Shown one piece after another: positions 1 to 6,495 of a stretch of DNA of 41,239 bases. The position numbers and the translations under genes were made by a program. The notes beneath the pieces are model-generated. The model was not told the origin of the DNA. It saw nothing but the letters and a program-made list of their open reading frames with translations, and did no database searches. Origin of the DNA: Sulfurospirillum sp. (lineage in GTDB: Bacteria > Campylobacterota > Campylobacteria > Campylobacterales > QNZT01); the NCBI GenBank assembly GCA_024762235.1, contig JANTHT010000004.1, positions 1-41,239 of the forward strand, given 5' to 3'. Position 1 is the first letter of the stretch, and each line of letters begins with the position of its first letter.

Positions 1-413
1 CCCACACCCATACCCAGCGCTGCAAGAATCCAGGGTTTTTGCAGATCTGTTTTCGCCTCTTTTTTGAAAAACATCATCATACTTGCACTGAAGATCAGAA
101 AGAGAATAAAAAGCCATTTAACGACGCGTTCATCAGTAAAACGGGAAAGCTGTGCACCGATGGGGGCAAAGATGAGGAGCGTCCCCGCCAAAGGGAGGGT
201 AAAACGGATATCGAGGACTTTGTGTTTAAAGTTCATCACTGTTGAAGTGAGGGTTGTCGTAAAACCGACGAAAAGCCCGACCGCTTTGGCGAGATTGAAC
301 TCGATGCCCAGCATATGAAGGAGAGGAATCACCGCAATCCCCGAACCGGCACCACCCATTGCAAAGAGTGTTGCCAGCATCGCGGTCAGAAAAAAATAGA
401 GCAGATACTCCAT
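1..413 (-). CDS. TauE/SafE-family membrane permease (3' part cut by window edge)
   Basis: Reading leftward from ATG at 413 gives an open frame of about 137 residues that runs off the window edge without a stop. The protein starts MEYLLYFF, has a glycine-rich first segment (MGGAGSGIAVIPLL), then FNLAKAVGLFVGFTTTL, and further hydrophobic segments. This layout is that of TauE/SafE (PF01925) inner-membrane permeases, which are linked to export or import of sulfite, sulfonates and other organosulfur anions. A GGGGAG ribosome site lies 5 bases before the ATG. The gene starts 13 bases after the radical SAM gene and is probably its operon partner. The substrate cannot be told from sequence, and the C-terminal half is not in the window. 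Confidence 0.8.
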   Translation of the reverse strand, partial: MEYLLYFFLTAMLATLFAMGGAGSGIAVIPLLHMLGIEFNLAKAVGLFVGFTTTLTSTVMNFKHKVLDIRFTLPLAGTLLIFAPIGAQLSRFTDERVVKWLFILFLIFSASMMMFFKKEAKTDLQKPWILAALGMGV

Positions 414-426
414 CAAGACTCCCCTT

Positions 427-1416
427 TTATCTCTTTTTTGGCTTTTTCAATACCCTGGCATAATAGATATGATCATTATATCTTATCTCTTTGAGTTTAT
501 TCTCACGCAAAAGCGCTTCCACGTCATCCCAGCTGCCTCCCGATTTTGTGAGAAATTTCTCTACCGCTTCTTTGCGCATCGGATGCACAGAGGTAATACT
601 CAAAAGATCTCCCCGAGTCTCTTGTGTGAAGGTGAAATCATCTCCTTCATATTCGATCAGCAGCTCCGTATCGATACCATGGGCTTTGAAGATATGATAT
701 GCCATCATGATCGTTTCCTCTTCCGGTATCTCGACAGATTCCTCTGCCGGAGGCCGGGTAGGGACGGAGATATAGCTGCATTGCGGTTGCAACTGTGCCA
801 GCCATGCTGCGGTCGCTTCCAACTCTTTTTCACTGTCATTGATACCTTTGACAAGCATCGTTTCAGTGGCGAGGAATCCTTTAAATCTTTTTTTGAAAGC
901 CAATGCTCCCTTTTGCAAGGCATGGAAGTCGAGTTTGCCATTGGGACGGTCCAGCCTGTGCCATGTGGCTTCGATTGCCGTATCCATTTTCAGCGATACC
1001 CAGTCCGCTTTCAGAAGATCTTCCTGAACATCGGCTCTATCGATCAGGGAAGCATTGGAGATGACAGCGGTTTTGATTCCCAGGGGTTTGAGTGCTTCGA
1101 TCTCCCTTCCCAGATTTAAGTCAAGGGTCGGTTCTCCGTCTGGTACAAAAGTGAGGTAATCGATTGGAGCGCCGATCTCTTCGGCTTTTTCGACACGTAC
1201 TTTGATCGAAGCAACAATATCTTCGACAGGATAGAAACTCTCTCTGTCGATCTGCATCTTGAGTGTATTGCCTAGTTGGCAGTAGAGGCAGCCGTAGCTG
1301 CAGATCTTGGGGACAATGTTATTGATACCAAGGCTTCGCCCCAGCCGCCGGGAGGGCACCGGCCCAAAAGTAAGTTTGCCAATATCTGTATTCACATTAT
1401 TTCCTTTTTCTTGCAT
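427..1416 (-). CDS. Radical SAM protein (COG0731-like)
   Basis: This 329-residue protein carries the radical SAM cluster motif C39-x3-C43-x2-C46 (CSYGCLYC) near its N-terminus, preceded by the FGPVPSRRLGRSLGI stretch typical of the COG0731 group of stand-alone radical SAM proteins. A VPDGEPTLD segment matches the usual GGEPT SAM-binding motif. The three cysteines would hold a [4Fe-4S] cluster that cleaves S-adenosylmethionine. COG0731 includes the archaeal/eukaryal wyosine enzyme TYW1, but the bacterial members are shorter and mostly of unknown substrate, so I do not assign tRNA modification. A winged-helix-like C-terminal tail (about 270-329) follows the barrel. It lies 7 bases after the small upstream gene and 13 before the TauE/SafE gene. 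Confidence 0.85.
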   Translation of the reverse strand: MQEKGNNVNTDIGKLTFGPVPSRRLGRSLGINNIVPKICSYGCLYCQLGNTLKMQIDRESFYPVEDIVASIKVRVEKAEEIGAPIDYLTFVPDGEPTLDLNLGREIEALKPLGIKTAVISNASLIDRADVQEDLLKADWVSLKMDTAIEATWHRLDRPNGKLDFHALQKGALAFKKRFKGFLATETMLVKGINDSEKELEATAAWLAQLQPQCSYISVPTRPPAEESVEIPEEETIMMAYHIFKAHGIDTELLIEYEGDDFTFTQETRGDLLSITSVHPMRKEAVEKFLTKSGGSWDDVEALLRENKLKEIRYNDHIYYARVLKKPKKR

Positions 1417-1423
1417 TTTACAA

Positions 1424-1738
1424 CTACCCCGCTTGCAACAAGTGCTCGAAAGTCTCCGTCAGTTCTTCCGCACTTACCAGCCCCTCTGCGAGGATTTTGT
1501 CACCCAGCATGAGTGTCGGGTCTTTGCTGACACCCGCTTCTAGCGATTTTTCTGCATCTTTTTCATAGCGGATCGTCAGCCGAAGCGGCAAATGTTTGAT
1601 CGCGCAGACGAGCCGCTTGGAGAGTTTGACCCGCTCCCGGTCGCTGCCGTGGATCGTCACTGCGAAGAGCGGGTATTCGGGATGTGCAACGTTAAGTATC
1701 TCTCCCTCTTTGAGGGGATAACAGTATTCGAGTGCCAT
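1424..1738 (-). CDS. Small thioredoxin-fold-like protein of unknown function
   Basis: The chosen start is ATG at 1738 because AAGGAG lies 6 bases upstream; a longer frame to 1819 has no ribosome site. The product is 104 residues. The C-terminal half (KDPTLMLGDKILAEGLVSAEELTETFEHLL) reads like the last strand-turn-strand-helix of a thioredoxin fold, where a cis-proline-like DPT precedes two short strands and a helix. The usual CxxC pair is missing; there is one cysteine in an LVCAIK context and another near residue 6. It may therefore be a redox-inactive or binding variant. It is the first gene of the group with the radical SAM protein and the permease. Function is unknown and the fold call is an inference. 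Confidence 0.65.
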   Translation of the reverse strand: MALEYCYPLKEGEILNVAHPEYPLFAVTIHGSDRERVKLSKRLVCAIKHLPLRLTIRYEKDAEKSLEAGVSKDPTLMLGDKILAEGLVSAEELTETFEHLLQAG

Positions 1739-2057
1739 AGTGTGCTCCTTCGGCAATTTACGCTCCGGTAGTGTCACTCTGCCAAATGTATTACATCGGA
1801 TTGTGATGTATAGTTGCAAGTGTCGCAGTTACGGGGGTTTTAGCGGTACCCTACAGATTGTCAAATTATACTGTTTTACCGATATCGATCCCTTTAGAAG
1901 GAGGGAAAATGAAATATCCATTTGGCAATACTTCAATCCGCACGCTGTTTTAGAAGTGCCCTTTGGATAAAATAGAACCGGATTGCAATTGTACCTGGCT
2001 ATCATCCCGCAACTTGCACAGCACTGAATCTAAAAAGCCGAACAGAGGAATCAACAC
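1739..2057. other. 319-bp divergent intergenic region
   Basis: This stretch separates two divergent genes. It should hold a promoter for each, but I see no strong -35/-10 pair. AT-rich candidates on the plus strand are TATACT near 1867 and TAAAAT near 1966. It contains one very short frame with a strong ribosome site (1909-1953), described separately. No tRNA or conserved riboswitch was recognised. Confidence 0.6.
1909..1953 (+). CDS. Possible 14-residue leader or microORF
   Basis: ATG at 1909 is preceded by AAGGAGGG with 3 to 5 bases of spacing, one of the best ribosome sites in the window. The frame reads MKYPFGNTSIRTLF and stops with TAG at 1953. It lies 104 bases upstream of the desaturase-like gene. 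It could be a leader peptide, a degraded gene start, or chance. There is no run of a single amino acid of the kind seen in attenuators. Low confidence. Confidence 0.2.
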   Translation: MKYPFGNTSIRTLF

Positions 2058-2843
2058 ATGCCAAAATGGAACTACAGAACCATCGACTACGACACAATCG
2101 ATAAATCCGCACTGACAGAGAATGACTTCCTTTTCACCCTGGTCACGATCGCCTCTTTCATCGAGATCACATCCGACATCTATGAGAAAAATCTCGTCAC
2201 CTACTACGAAGGCGACGAAACATTGACCGGTTGGCTGACCAATGTATGGGAACCGGAGGAGATTCAGCACGGCAAAGCACTTCGTAAATATGTCACAACT
2301 GTCTGGCCACACTTCGACTGGGACGGCGCCTACGCGAAGTTTCGCGAAGCGTACGGGGCACTCTGCACCATCGACGAGTTTCAGCCCACAAGAGGAAGAG
2401 AGATGCTTGCACGGATGGTCGTGGAGACAGGCACAGCTACATTCTACAAAGCCCTCAGCCGCTACGCCGAATCTCTCGAAGAGCCGATACTCATGCAGAT
2501 CGCGAACCATATCAGCAAAGATGAAGTCTACCACTACGACATGTTCGAAGAGGGCTTCGTCAGGTACAACGAAGAGGAACGCCTCTCCCGCGCGGATATC
2601 ATGAAGGTGATCTACGCCAGGCTCAAAGAGGCCAGCGACGAAGATATCGCGATCGCGTTCAAAAACATCTCACCCGGCCGCTCACGTGAAGCGTTCCAGA
2701 AAGATGTCAAGAAATTTGCCAAACGCTATTATCCTTACAACATGTCCGTCAAAATGCTTCTAAAACCGCTGAAACTCAACCACTATGTCGAAAAAGCGAC
2801 AGCATCGACCGTGGAAAAGGCGCTGCAGGTGCTTGGAATCTGA
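2058..2843 (+). CDS. Ferritin-like diiron protein, acyl-ACP desaturase-like
   Basis: The 261-residue protein is mostly helical and contains a full set of carboxylate-bridged diiron ligands in the spacing of soluble acyl-ACP desaturases (PF03405): E36, E68-x2-H71, E123, and E156-x2-H159 (EPEEIQHG and KDEVYHY motifs). Family members use O2 and reduced ferredoxin to introduce a double bond into acyl-ACP. This protein is shorter than plant stearoyl-ACP desaturases (about 360 residues) and the fatty-acid specificity is unknown. The start is supported by GAGGA 7 to 8 bases upstream. It stands alone between divergent and convergent neighbours. Just after the stop another frame encodes a basic 25-residue tail (see 2843-2920). 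Confidence 0.75.
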   Translation: MPKWNYRTIDYDTIDKSALTENDFLFTLVTIASFIEITSDIYEKNLVTYYEGDETLTGWLTNVWEPEEIQHGKALRKYVTTVWPHFDWDGAYAKFREAYGALCTIDEFQPTRGREMLARMVVETGTATFYKALSRYAESLEEPILMQIANHISKDEVYHYDMFEEGFVRYNEEERLSRADIMKVIYARLKEASDEDIAIAFKNISPGRSREAFQKDVKKFAKRYYPYNMSVKMLLKPLKLNHYVEKATASTVEKALQVLGI

Positions 2844-2920
2844 AGAGCAAGCGCCATGTCGGCGTCCTCTCCAAAGAGGAGCTGGCGAAAAGGCTGAAAA
2901 CGTACGGATTCGGGAAGTAG
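2843..2920 (+). pseudogene. Out-of-frame coding-like tail after the desaturase gene
   Basis: In the frame entered by one extra base (or loss of two) around the TGA at 2841-2843, the DNA reads KSKRHVGVLSKEELAKRLK followed by TYGFGK and TAG at 2918-2920. The content (SKEELAKRLK) looks like genuine protein and it has no start codon of its own. It may be the original C-terminus of the desaturase lost by a frameshift, or the end of another gene. The desaturase domain itself is complete without it. Inference from reading only. Confidence 0.3.
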
Positions 2921-2933
2921 CCTGTTCGGGGTT

Positions 2934-2941
2934 GGGGGGGG
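2934..2941 (+). repeat. G8 homopolymer tract in a G-rich intergenic patch
   Basis: Eight consecutive G follow GGGGTT and precede TGGTGCCTGTCC. The tract lies in the spacer between two convergent genes, outside either coding region. In Campylobacter, G runs of this length are commonly phase-variable when they lie in genes or promoters; here no reading frame depends on it. Confidence 0.7.
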
Positions 2942-2972
2942 TGGTGCCTGTCCTCCGTTTTCTATCCAAAAT

Positions 2973-3344
2973 TCATAACAATTTACAATCATAAGCCCTG
3001 AATTTGCTATCGTCACTCATGAGTTTAAATTTACGATTGATAGCTTGTGATATTAACATCCTGTCGAACGGATCTTTGTGATGAAACGGCATCTCTTTAA
3101 GTGCCAGAGCATCTTCTCCAGAAAAATCCAACATCTCAAAACCGCTCTCTATTGCGATGGCTATCGGATCAAAGTCAATTTGTAATTTTCCTATGGATGC
3201 TTTTATCATCAATTCTGTAATCGTTACGGAACTTACATATATAGTATTTGACAATGTTTCAAGTTCAGATCTTCTTTTTTCTGAGAGTTTATCAGGCATG
3301 GCTATAGCCCACAAAAATATATGTGTATCAATAATGATCTTCAT
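2973..3344 (-). CDS. vapC: Type II toxin, PIN-domain ribonuclease (VapC-like)
   Basis: This 123-residue protein shows the PIN-domain signature: IIIDTHIFLWA at the start (D6), E44 in TITELMIK, HHKDPFDRML with D91 and D94, and a DD pair at 111-112. These acidic residues bind Mg2+/Mn2+ in VapC toxins, which cut RNA (often tRNA or rRNA) when released from the antitoxin. The HxDPFDR form is the subfamily usually paired with Phd/YefM-type antitoxins. Its ATG overlaps the end of the antitoxin gene by 4 bases, so the two are translationally coupled. The exact RNA target is unknown. The local AT content is higher than in the surrounding metabolic genes, as expected for an acquired module. Confidence 0.88.
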   Translation of the reverse strand: MKIIIDTHIFLWAIAMPDKLSEKRRSELETLSNTIYVSSVTITELMIKASIGKLQIDFDPIAIAIESGFEMLDFSGEDALALKEMPFHHKDPFDRMLISQAINRKFKLMSDDSKFRAYDCKLL

Positions 3345-3574
3345 GTATCTTCGCCGTAGAACATCTCGTTGATCTCTTCATCTTCCTCAAAAAGGTCATC
3401 GGGAATTTCTACCTTACCACTAAGAATACCCAGCTTTCTTTTGCCTGAGGGTTTATGTTTCACGAGATCGGCAATCGGAAGGTTGTTTTTTGCGATCACA
3501 ACCTTCTCTCCATGATACACCATATCCAACAATTTGGACAGATTCGCTTTGGCTTCTGAGATATTGATAATCAT
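3341..3574 (-). CDS. Phd/YefM-family antitoxin
   Basis: This 77-residue protein begins MIINISEAKANLSKLLDMV, followed by GEKVVIAKNNLPIADLV, the standard N-terminal DNA-binding fold of Phd/YefM antitoxins. The acidic C-terminal tail (DDLFEEDEEINEMFYGED) is the part expected to wrap the toxin. The start is supported by AAGGAT 5 to 6 bases upstream. It is the first gene of the pair and would repress the shared promoter at 3594-3631 alone or with the toxin. The repeated 9-bp element there is a good operator candidate. Confidence 0.88.
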   Translation of the reverse strand: MIINISEAKANLSKLLDMVYHGEKVVIAKNNLPIADLVKHKPSGKRKLGILSGKVEIPDDLFEEDEEINEMFYGEDT

Positions 3575-3593
3575 CGAATATCCTTTTTAGATT

Positions 3594-3631
3594 AGTTGGT
3601 CTATTATACTAAAGTTGGTCTGCTTAGTCAA
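3594..3631 (-). promoter_or_regulatory. Promoter and direct-repeat operator of the toxin-antitoxin operon
   Basis: On the minus strand TTGACT (3631-3626) and TATAAT (3608-3603) are separated by exactly 17 bases, a near-consensus sigma-70 promoter. The 9-mer AGACCAACT occurs twice, at 3621-3613 in the spacer and 3602-3594 just downstream of the -10, with starts 19 bases apart (about two helical turns). Repeats flanking the -10 are well placed for autorepression by the antitoxin. Confidence 0.75.
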
Positions 3632-3781
3632 GGTTATACGCCTCCTCCTTGAATATTCTCCCTTAATAACCATTTAACTGATTGTCCCGATATGACAATT
3701 TTATGGAATCCTTTCAAAGATAACCGGCATAGATAGTATGAAACCCGGCGTATCACTATCGATCAAAGTCTCTGGAAACCC

Positions 3782-4783
3782 TCACGCATACCTGTGCTTT
3801 ACATAAATGCTTACTATCAGGACAAGCAACATGAAGATCCATGCGATGATAGCCTGTGTACGATACTTTTTCGCTTTTTTCGCTTCCCACCAGTTCTTCG
3901 GACGCACGCCCTGAAACCTGAAAGTGACTACACCCGAGAGATTGAGAGCGACAAAATTGGCAAAAAAGAGCATCATCGCATCTCCGAAAAGCAGAAACTC
4001 CCCTTTACCCAGTACCAGTCCCGCAGTGACGAGCGGCGGCAAAAGAGAGATCGATACCATCACACCGATCAACGCAAAAGCCGTCCCGGTGGTAAAAGCG
4101 AGCACCCCTGCAACCCCAGACGCCAGTGCGACGATCAGATCCGGATAGTTAAATACCAGAGAGCCCTGTAAAGATTGCGAAGTCAACTCAAAAGGGTAAA
4201 CCAGCCCAATGGCCAGTGCCAGAAAAAGCGCTATCAACACCCCTCCTCCCATCGCCCAGAGTCCCATTTTGCCCAGTTCCATATCACCCAGAACGACACC
4301 GAGGGAGAGTGCGATATTGGGCGCGATCAGAGGTGCGACCACCATCGACCCGATGATCACGACCCACTTATCCTCAATAAAGCCAAATGAAGCGATCACC
4401 GCAGCCAGAGCGACCATCAGTACATAGACATAGTTGAACTGCGCCATTGAGACGACTTGATTGTAGAGCTCTTCGCGACTGACCGAAAGCCGGCCGATAT
4501 GCTTTTTGACAGGCATGATCTGTGCCGGCGGCGTCTCCACCAGCGGCAGGGTCGCCTCTACATCCTGTACGATAAGTCGAAATGTCTCACCCTTTTTAAA
4601 GAGACGGGAGATCTTGTCGATCATCTTTTCGGAATCTTCCGCCTGCAGCAGAATCTTGAAGCTGTATCGCGAACGTGTCCGCTCCTCCTGCCATGCATCG
4701 ATGACCGATGTCTCCTTTCGCAACGCTTCGATCATCTCCTTTTTTTCGACAGGGGTAATTACTTCGATCAAACGCAGTGCCAT
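3782..4783 (-). CDS. DUF389 (TIGR00341-like) membrane protein
   Basis: The 333-residue protein has a soluble N-terminal domain of about 90 residues (MALRLIEVITPVEKKEMIEAL, ferredoxin-like in predicted pattern) and then several hydrophobic helices beginning at about residue 120. The segments IIGSMVVAPLIAPNIALSLG and ISLLPPLVTAGLVLG are the hallmarks of DUF389 proteins. The family's function is not established. Its ATG directly follows the stop of gpmA with no spacer, so it is the last gene of the carbohydrate operon, although it has no obvious enzymatic link. No convincing terminator follows; a short GATAGT/ACTATC inverted repeat at 3732-3760 has no T-run. Confidence 0.85.
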   Translation of the reverse strand: MALRLIEVITPVEKKEMIEALRKETSVIDAWQEERTRSRYSFKILLQAEDSEKMIDKISRLFKKGETFRLIVQDVEATLPLVETPPAQIMPVKKHIGRLSVSREELYNQVVSMAQFNYVYVLMVALAAVIASFGFIEDKWVVIIGSMVVAPLIAPNIALSLGVVLGDMELGKMGLWAMGGGVLIALFLALAIGLVYPFELTSQSLQGSLVFNYPDLIVALASGVAGVLAFTTGTAFALIGVMVSISLLPPLVTAGLVLGKGEFLLFGDAMMLFFANFVALNLSGVVTFRFQGVRPKNWWEAKKAKKYRTQAIIAWIFMLLVLIVSIYVKHRYA

Positions 4784-5485
4784 CTAACTGCTCTCTATAA
4801 CATTTTTGTCAAGCATCTTCAATGTTTGATCGAAGGTATAGACAATCGGCACACCGGTCGGGATCTCCACTTTGACGATCTCTTCGGGACTCAGATCTTC
4901 GATCGCCATCACGAGTGCTCTGAGCGAGTTGCCGTGCGCACTGACCAGCACCCTCTTCTCCTTCGCGAGCCGGGGGGCGATCGCTTCGTAGAAATAGTTC
5001 AGCGTGCGGGCCCGGGTATCTTTGAGCGATTCGCTGCGGGGTAAAAGCGTGGGGTCGAGAGAGCGGTATTTGGGGTCGTTGGCGGGAAGTCTTGGGTCCC
5101 CCTCTTTCAGTGGTGGAGGCGGCGTGGCGTACCCACGCCGTACTGCGACAAACTGCTCCTCGCCCACCTCCTCTTCGATCTGCTTTTTATTGTGCTGCTG
5201 CCAGGCGCCGTAGTGGCGTTCGTTCAGCTTCCAGCTCTTGAGACAGTCGATCTGCTCCCACTCCAGCTCATGCATTGCCAGCTGCGCGGTGTGAATCGCA
5301 CGTTTGAGCCACGAAGTGAAGCAGATATCGGGATAGAGGCCGTTTTTGGCGAGCAGCCTGCCCGCCTCTTTCGCCTCTTCGACCCCCTGTTCGCTCAGGT
5401 CGATGTCGGTCCAGCCCGTAAAGAGATTCTCTTTGTTGTAGATACTCTGCCCGTGGCGCAGCAGTATCAGTTTGGCATAGCTCAC
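4784..5485 (-). CDS. gpmA: 2,3-bisphosphoglycerate-dependent phosphoglycerate mutase
   Basis: It interconverts 3-phosphoglycerate and 2-phosphoglycerate in lower glycolysis and gluconeogenesis. I place the start at GTG 5485, which overlaps the GAPDH stop (GTGA), giving 233 residues starting MSYAKLILLRHGQSIYNKEN; an upstream ATG would add 24 unrelated residues encoded inside gap. Catalytic residues are visible: R10-H11 (the phosphorylated His), E89 in KLNERHYG, and H184 in SAHGNSLRAL. The FTGW and PRSESL segments are typical of dPGMs. Length matches the family (about 230-250). It is the fifth gene of the ppsA operon. Campylobacterota often use the cofactor-independent mutase, so a dPGM here may be an additional copy; that cannot be judged from this window. 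Confidence 0.92.
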   Translation of the reverse strand: MSYAKLILLRHGQSIYNKENLFTGWTDIDLSEQGVEEAKEAGRLLAKNGLYPDICFTSWLKRAIHTAQLAMHELEWEQIDCLKSWKLNERHYGAWQQHNKKQIEEEVGEEQFVAVRRGYATPPPPLKEGDPRLPANDPKYRSLDPTLLPRSESLKDTRARTLNYFYEAIAPRLAKEKRVLVSAHGNSLRALVMAIEDLSPEEIVKVEIPTGVPIVYTFDQTLKMLDKNVIESS

Positions 5486-6495
5486 TGCATCTTGCCTGCA
5501 ATAAAGTCCGCCAGTTCCAGCAGCCGCTGTGAATAGCCGTACTCGTTGTCGTACCATGCCATCACCTTGACCATACGCCCGCCGACCACTGATGTAGAGA
5601 GGCCGTCGATGATACTGGAGTGGCGGTTTCCGATGATATCGGTCGAGACGATCTCGTCGGTCGTAAACTCCAGTACCCCCTGCAATTCTCCCGATGCCGC
5701 TTTTTCAAACGCCGCATTCACCTCATCGACACTCACCTCTTTGTTCAGCAGCGCGACAATCTCGGTAATCGCCCCGTCAGGCACCGGTACGCGCAGTGCC
5801 ATCGCTTCCATCTTGCCCACCAGAGAGGGGATCACTTCTGTCGTCGCAATCGCGGCACCCGTCGTGGTCGGGATGATATTGACCGCTGCGGCGCGTCCGC
5901 GTCTACGCTTTTTGGCGCGTTTGTCGACTGTTGTCTGGCTGGAGGTGTAAGCATGGGTGGTTGTGATCATCGCGTTTTCGACGCCGAAGGTCTCTTCGAG
6001 CACTTTCATCGCAGGTGCGAGCGAGTTGGTCGTACACGAAGCGTTGGAGACGACATGATGCTTCGCGTCATCGTATTCGTTCTGGTTGACACCCAGTACG
6101 AAAGTTTTGTCCACATTTTTACCCGGTGCGGAGATGATCACCTTCTTCGCACCCGCCGTGATATGCTGTGCCGCCAAACTCCCTTCGGTAAAGTGTCCGG
6201 TACACTCAAGCACGATGTCGATGTCCAGATCCTTCCAGGGTAACTCCAGCGGATTATGGGAGCTGACGATCGTGATCTCATGCCCGTCGACGATCAGTTT
6301 TTCGTTGCCCTGCGTCTGAATATCAAAATCCGCACGTCCATGCACAGAATCGTACTTCAGCAGATAGGCGGCATCTTCCACACTCGAAGTATTGGCCGCA
6401 ACGATTTCACAGTTTTTGGGCAATGCGTGGATATAGTGTCGAAGCACTTGATTGCCGATACGTCCCAGTCCGTTGATAGCCACTCTTTTTTTCAT
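5482..6495 (-). CDS. gap: Type I glyceraldehyde-3-phosphate dehydrogenase, GapB-like cofactor site
   Basis: This 337-residue enzyme interconverts glyceraldehyde-3-phosphate and 1,3-bisphosphoglycerate. It shows the Rossmann start AINGLGRIGNQVLR, the catalytic C154 in SNASCTTNSLAP, H181 in TTTHAYTSSQ, the RAAAVNIIPTTTGAA phosphate site and the C-terminal WYDNEYGYS. At the end of the second strand, where NAD-specific enzymes have an Asp (usually in an NDL or NDP context), this protein has AANTSS (N35-T36-S37-S38). Loss of that Asp is known from NADP-linked gluconeogenic GapB of Bacillus. I infer NADPH use in the anabolic direction, fitting ppsA and fba in the same operon. The ATG overlaps the glgP stop by 4 bases. 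Cofactor use needs testing. Confidence 0.93.
   Translation of the reverse strand: MKKRVAINGLGRIGNQVLRHYIHALPKNCEIVAANTSSVEDAAYLLKYDSVHGRADFDIQTQGNEKLIVDGHEITIVSSHNPLELPWKDLDIDIVLECTGHFTEGSLAAQHITAGAKKVIISAPGKNVDKTFVLGVNQNEYDDAKHHVVSNASCTTNSLAPAMKVLEETFGVENAMITTTHAYTSSQTTVDKRAKKRRRGRAAAVNIIPTTTGAAIATTEVIPSLVGKMEAMALRVPVPDGAITEIVALLNKEVSVDEVNAAFEKAASGELQGVLEFTTDEIVSTDIIGNRHSSIIDGLSTSVVGGRMVKVMAWYDNEYGYSQRLLELADFIAGKMQ

Noticed and set aside
3732-3760. GATAGT/ACTATC inverted repeat after the DUF389 gene as a terminator
   Set aside because: Only 6 bp with a long loop and no T-run.
5486-5557. ATG start giving a 257-residue phosphoglycerate mutase
   Set aside because: The added 24 residues are encoded inside gap and are not like any dPGM N-terminus; the GTG at 5485 starts exactly where the family begins.
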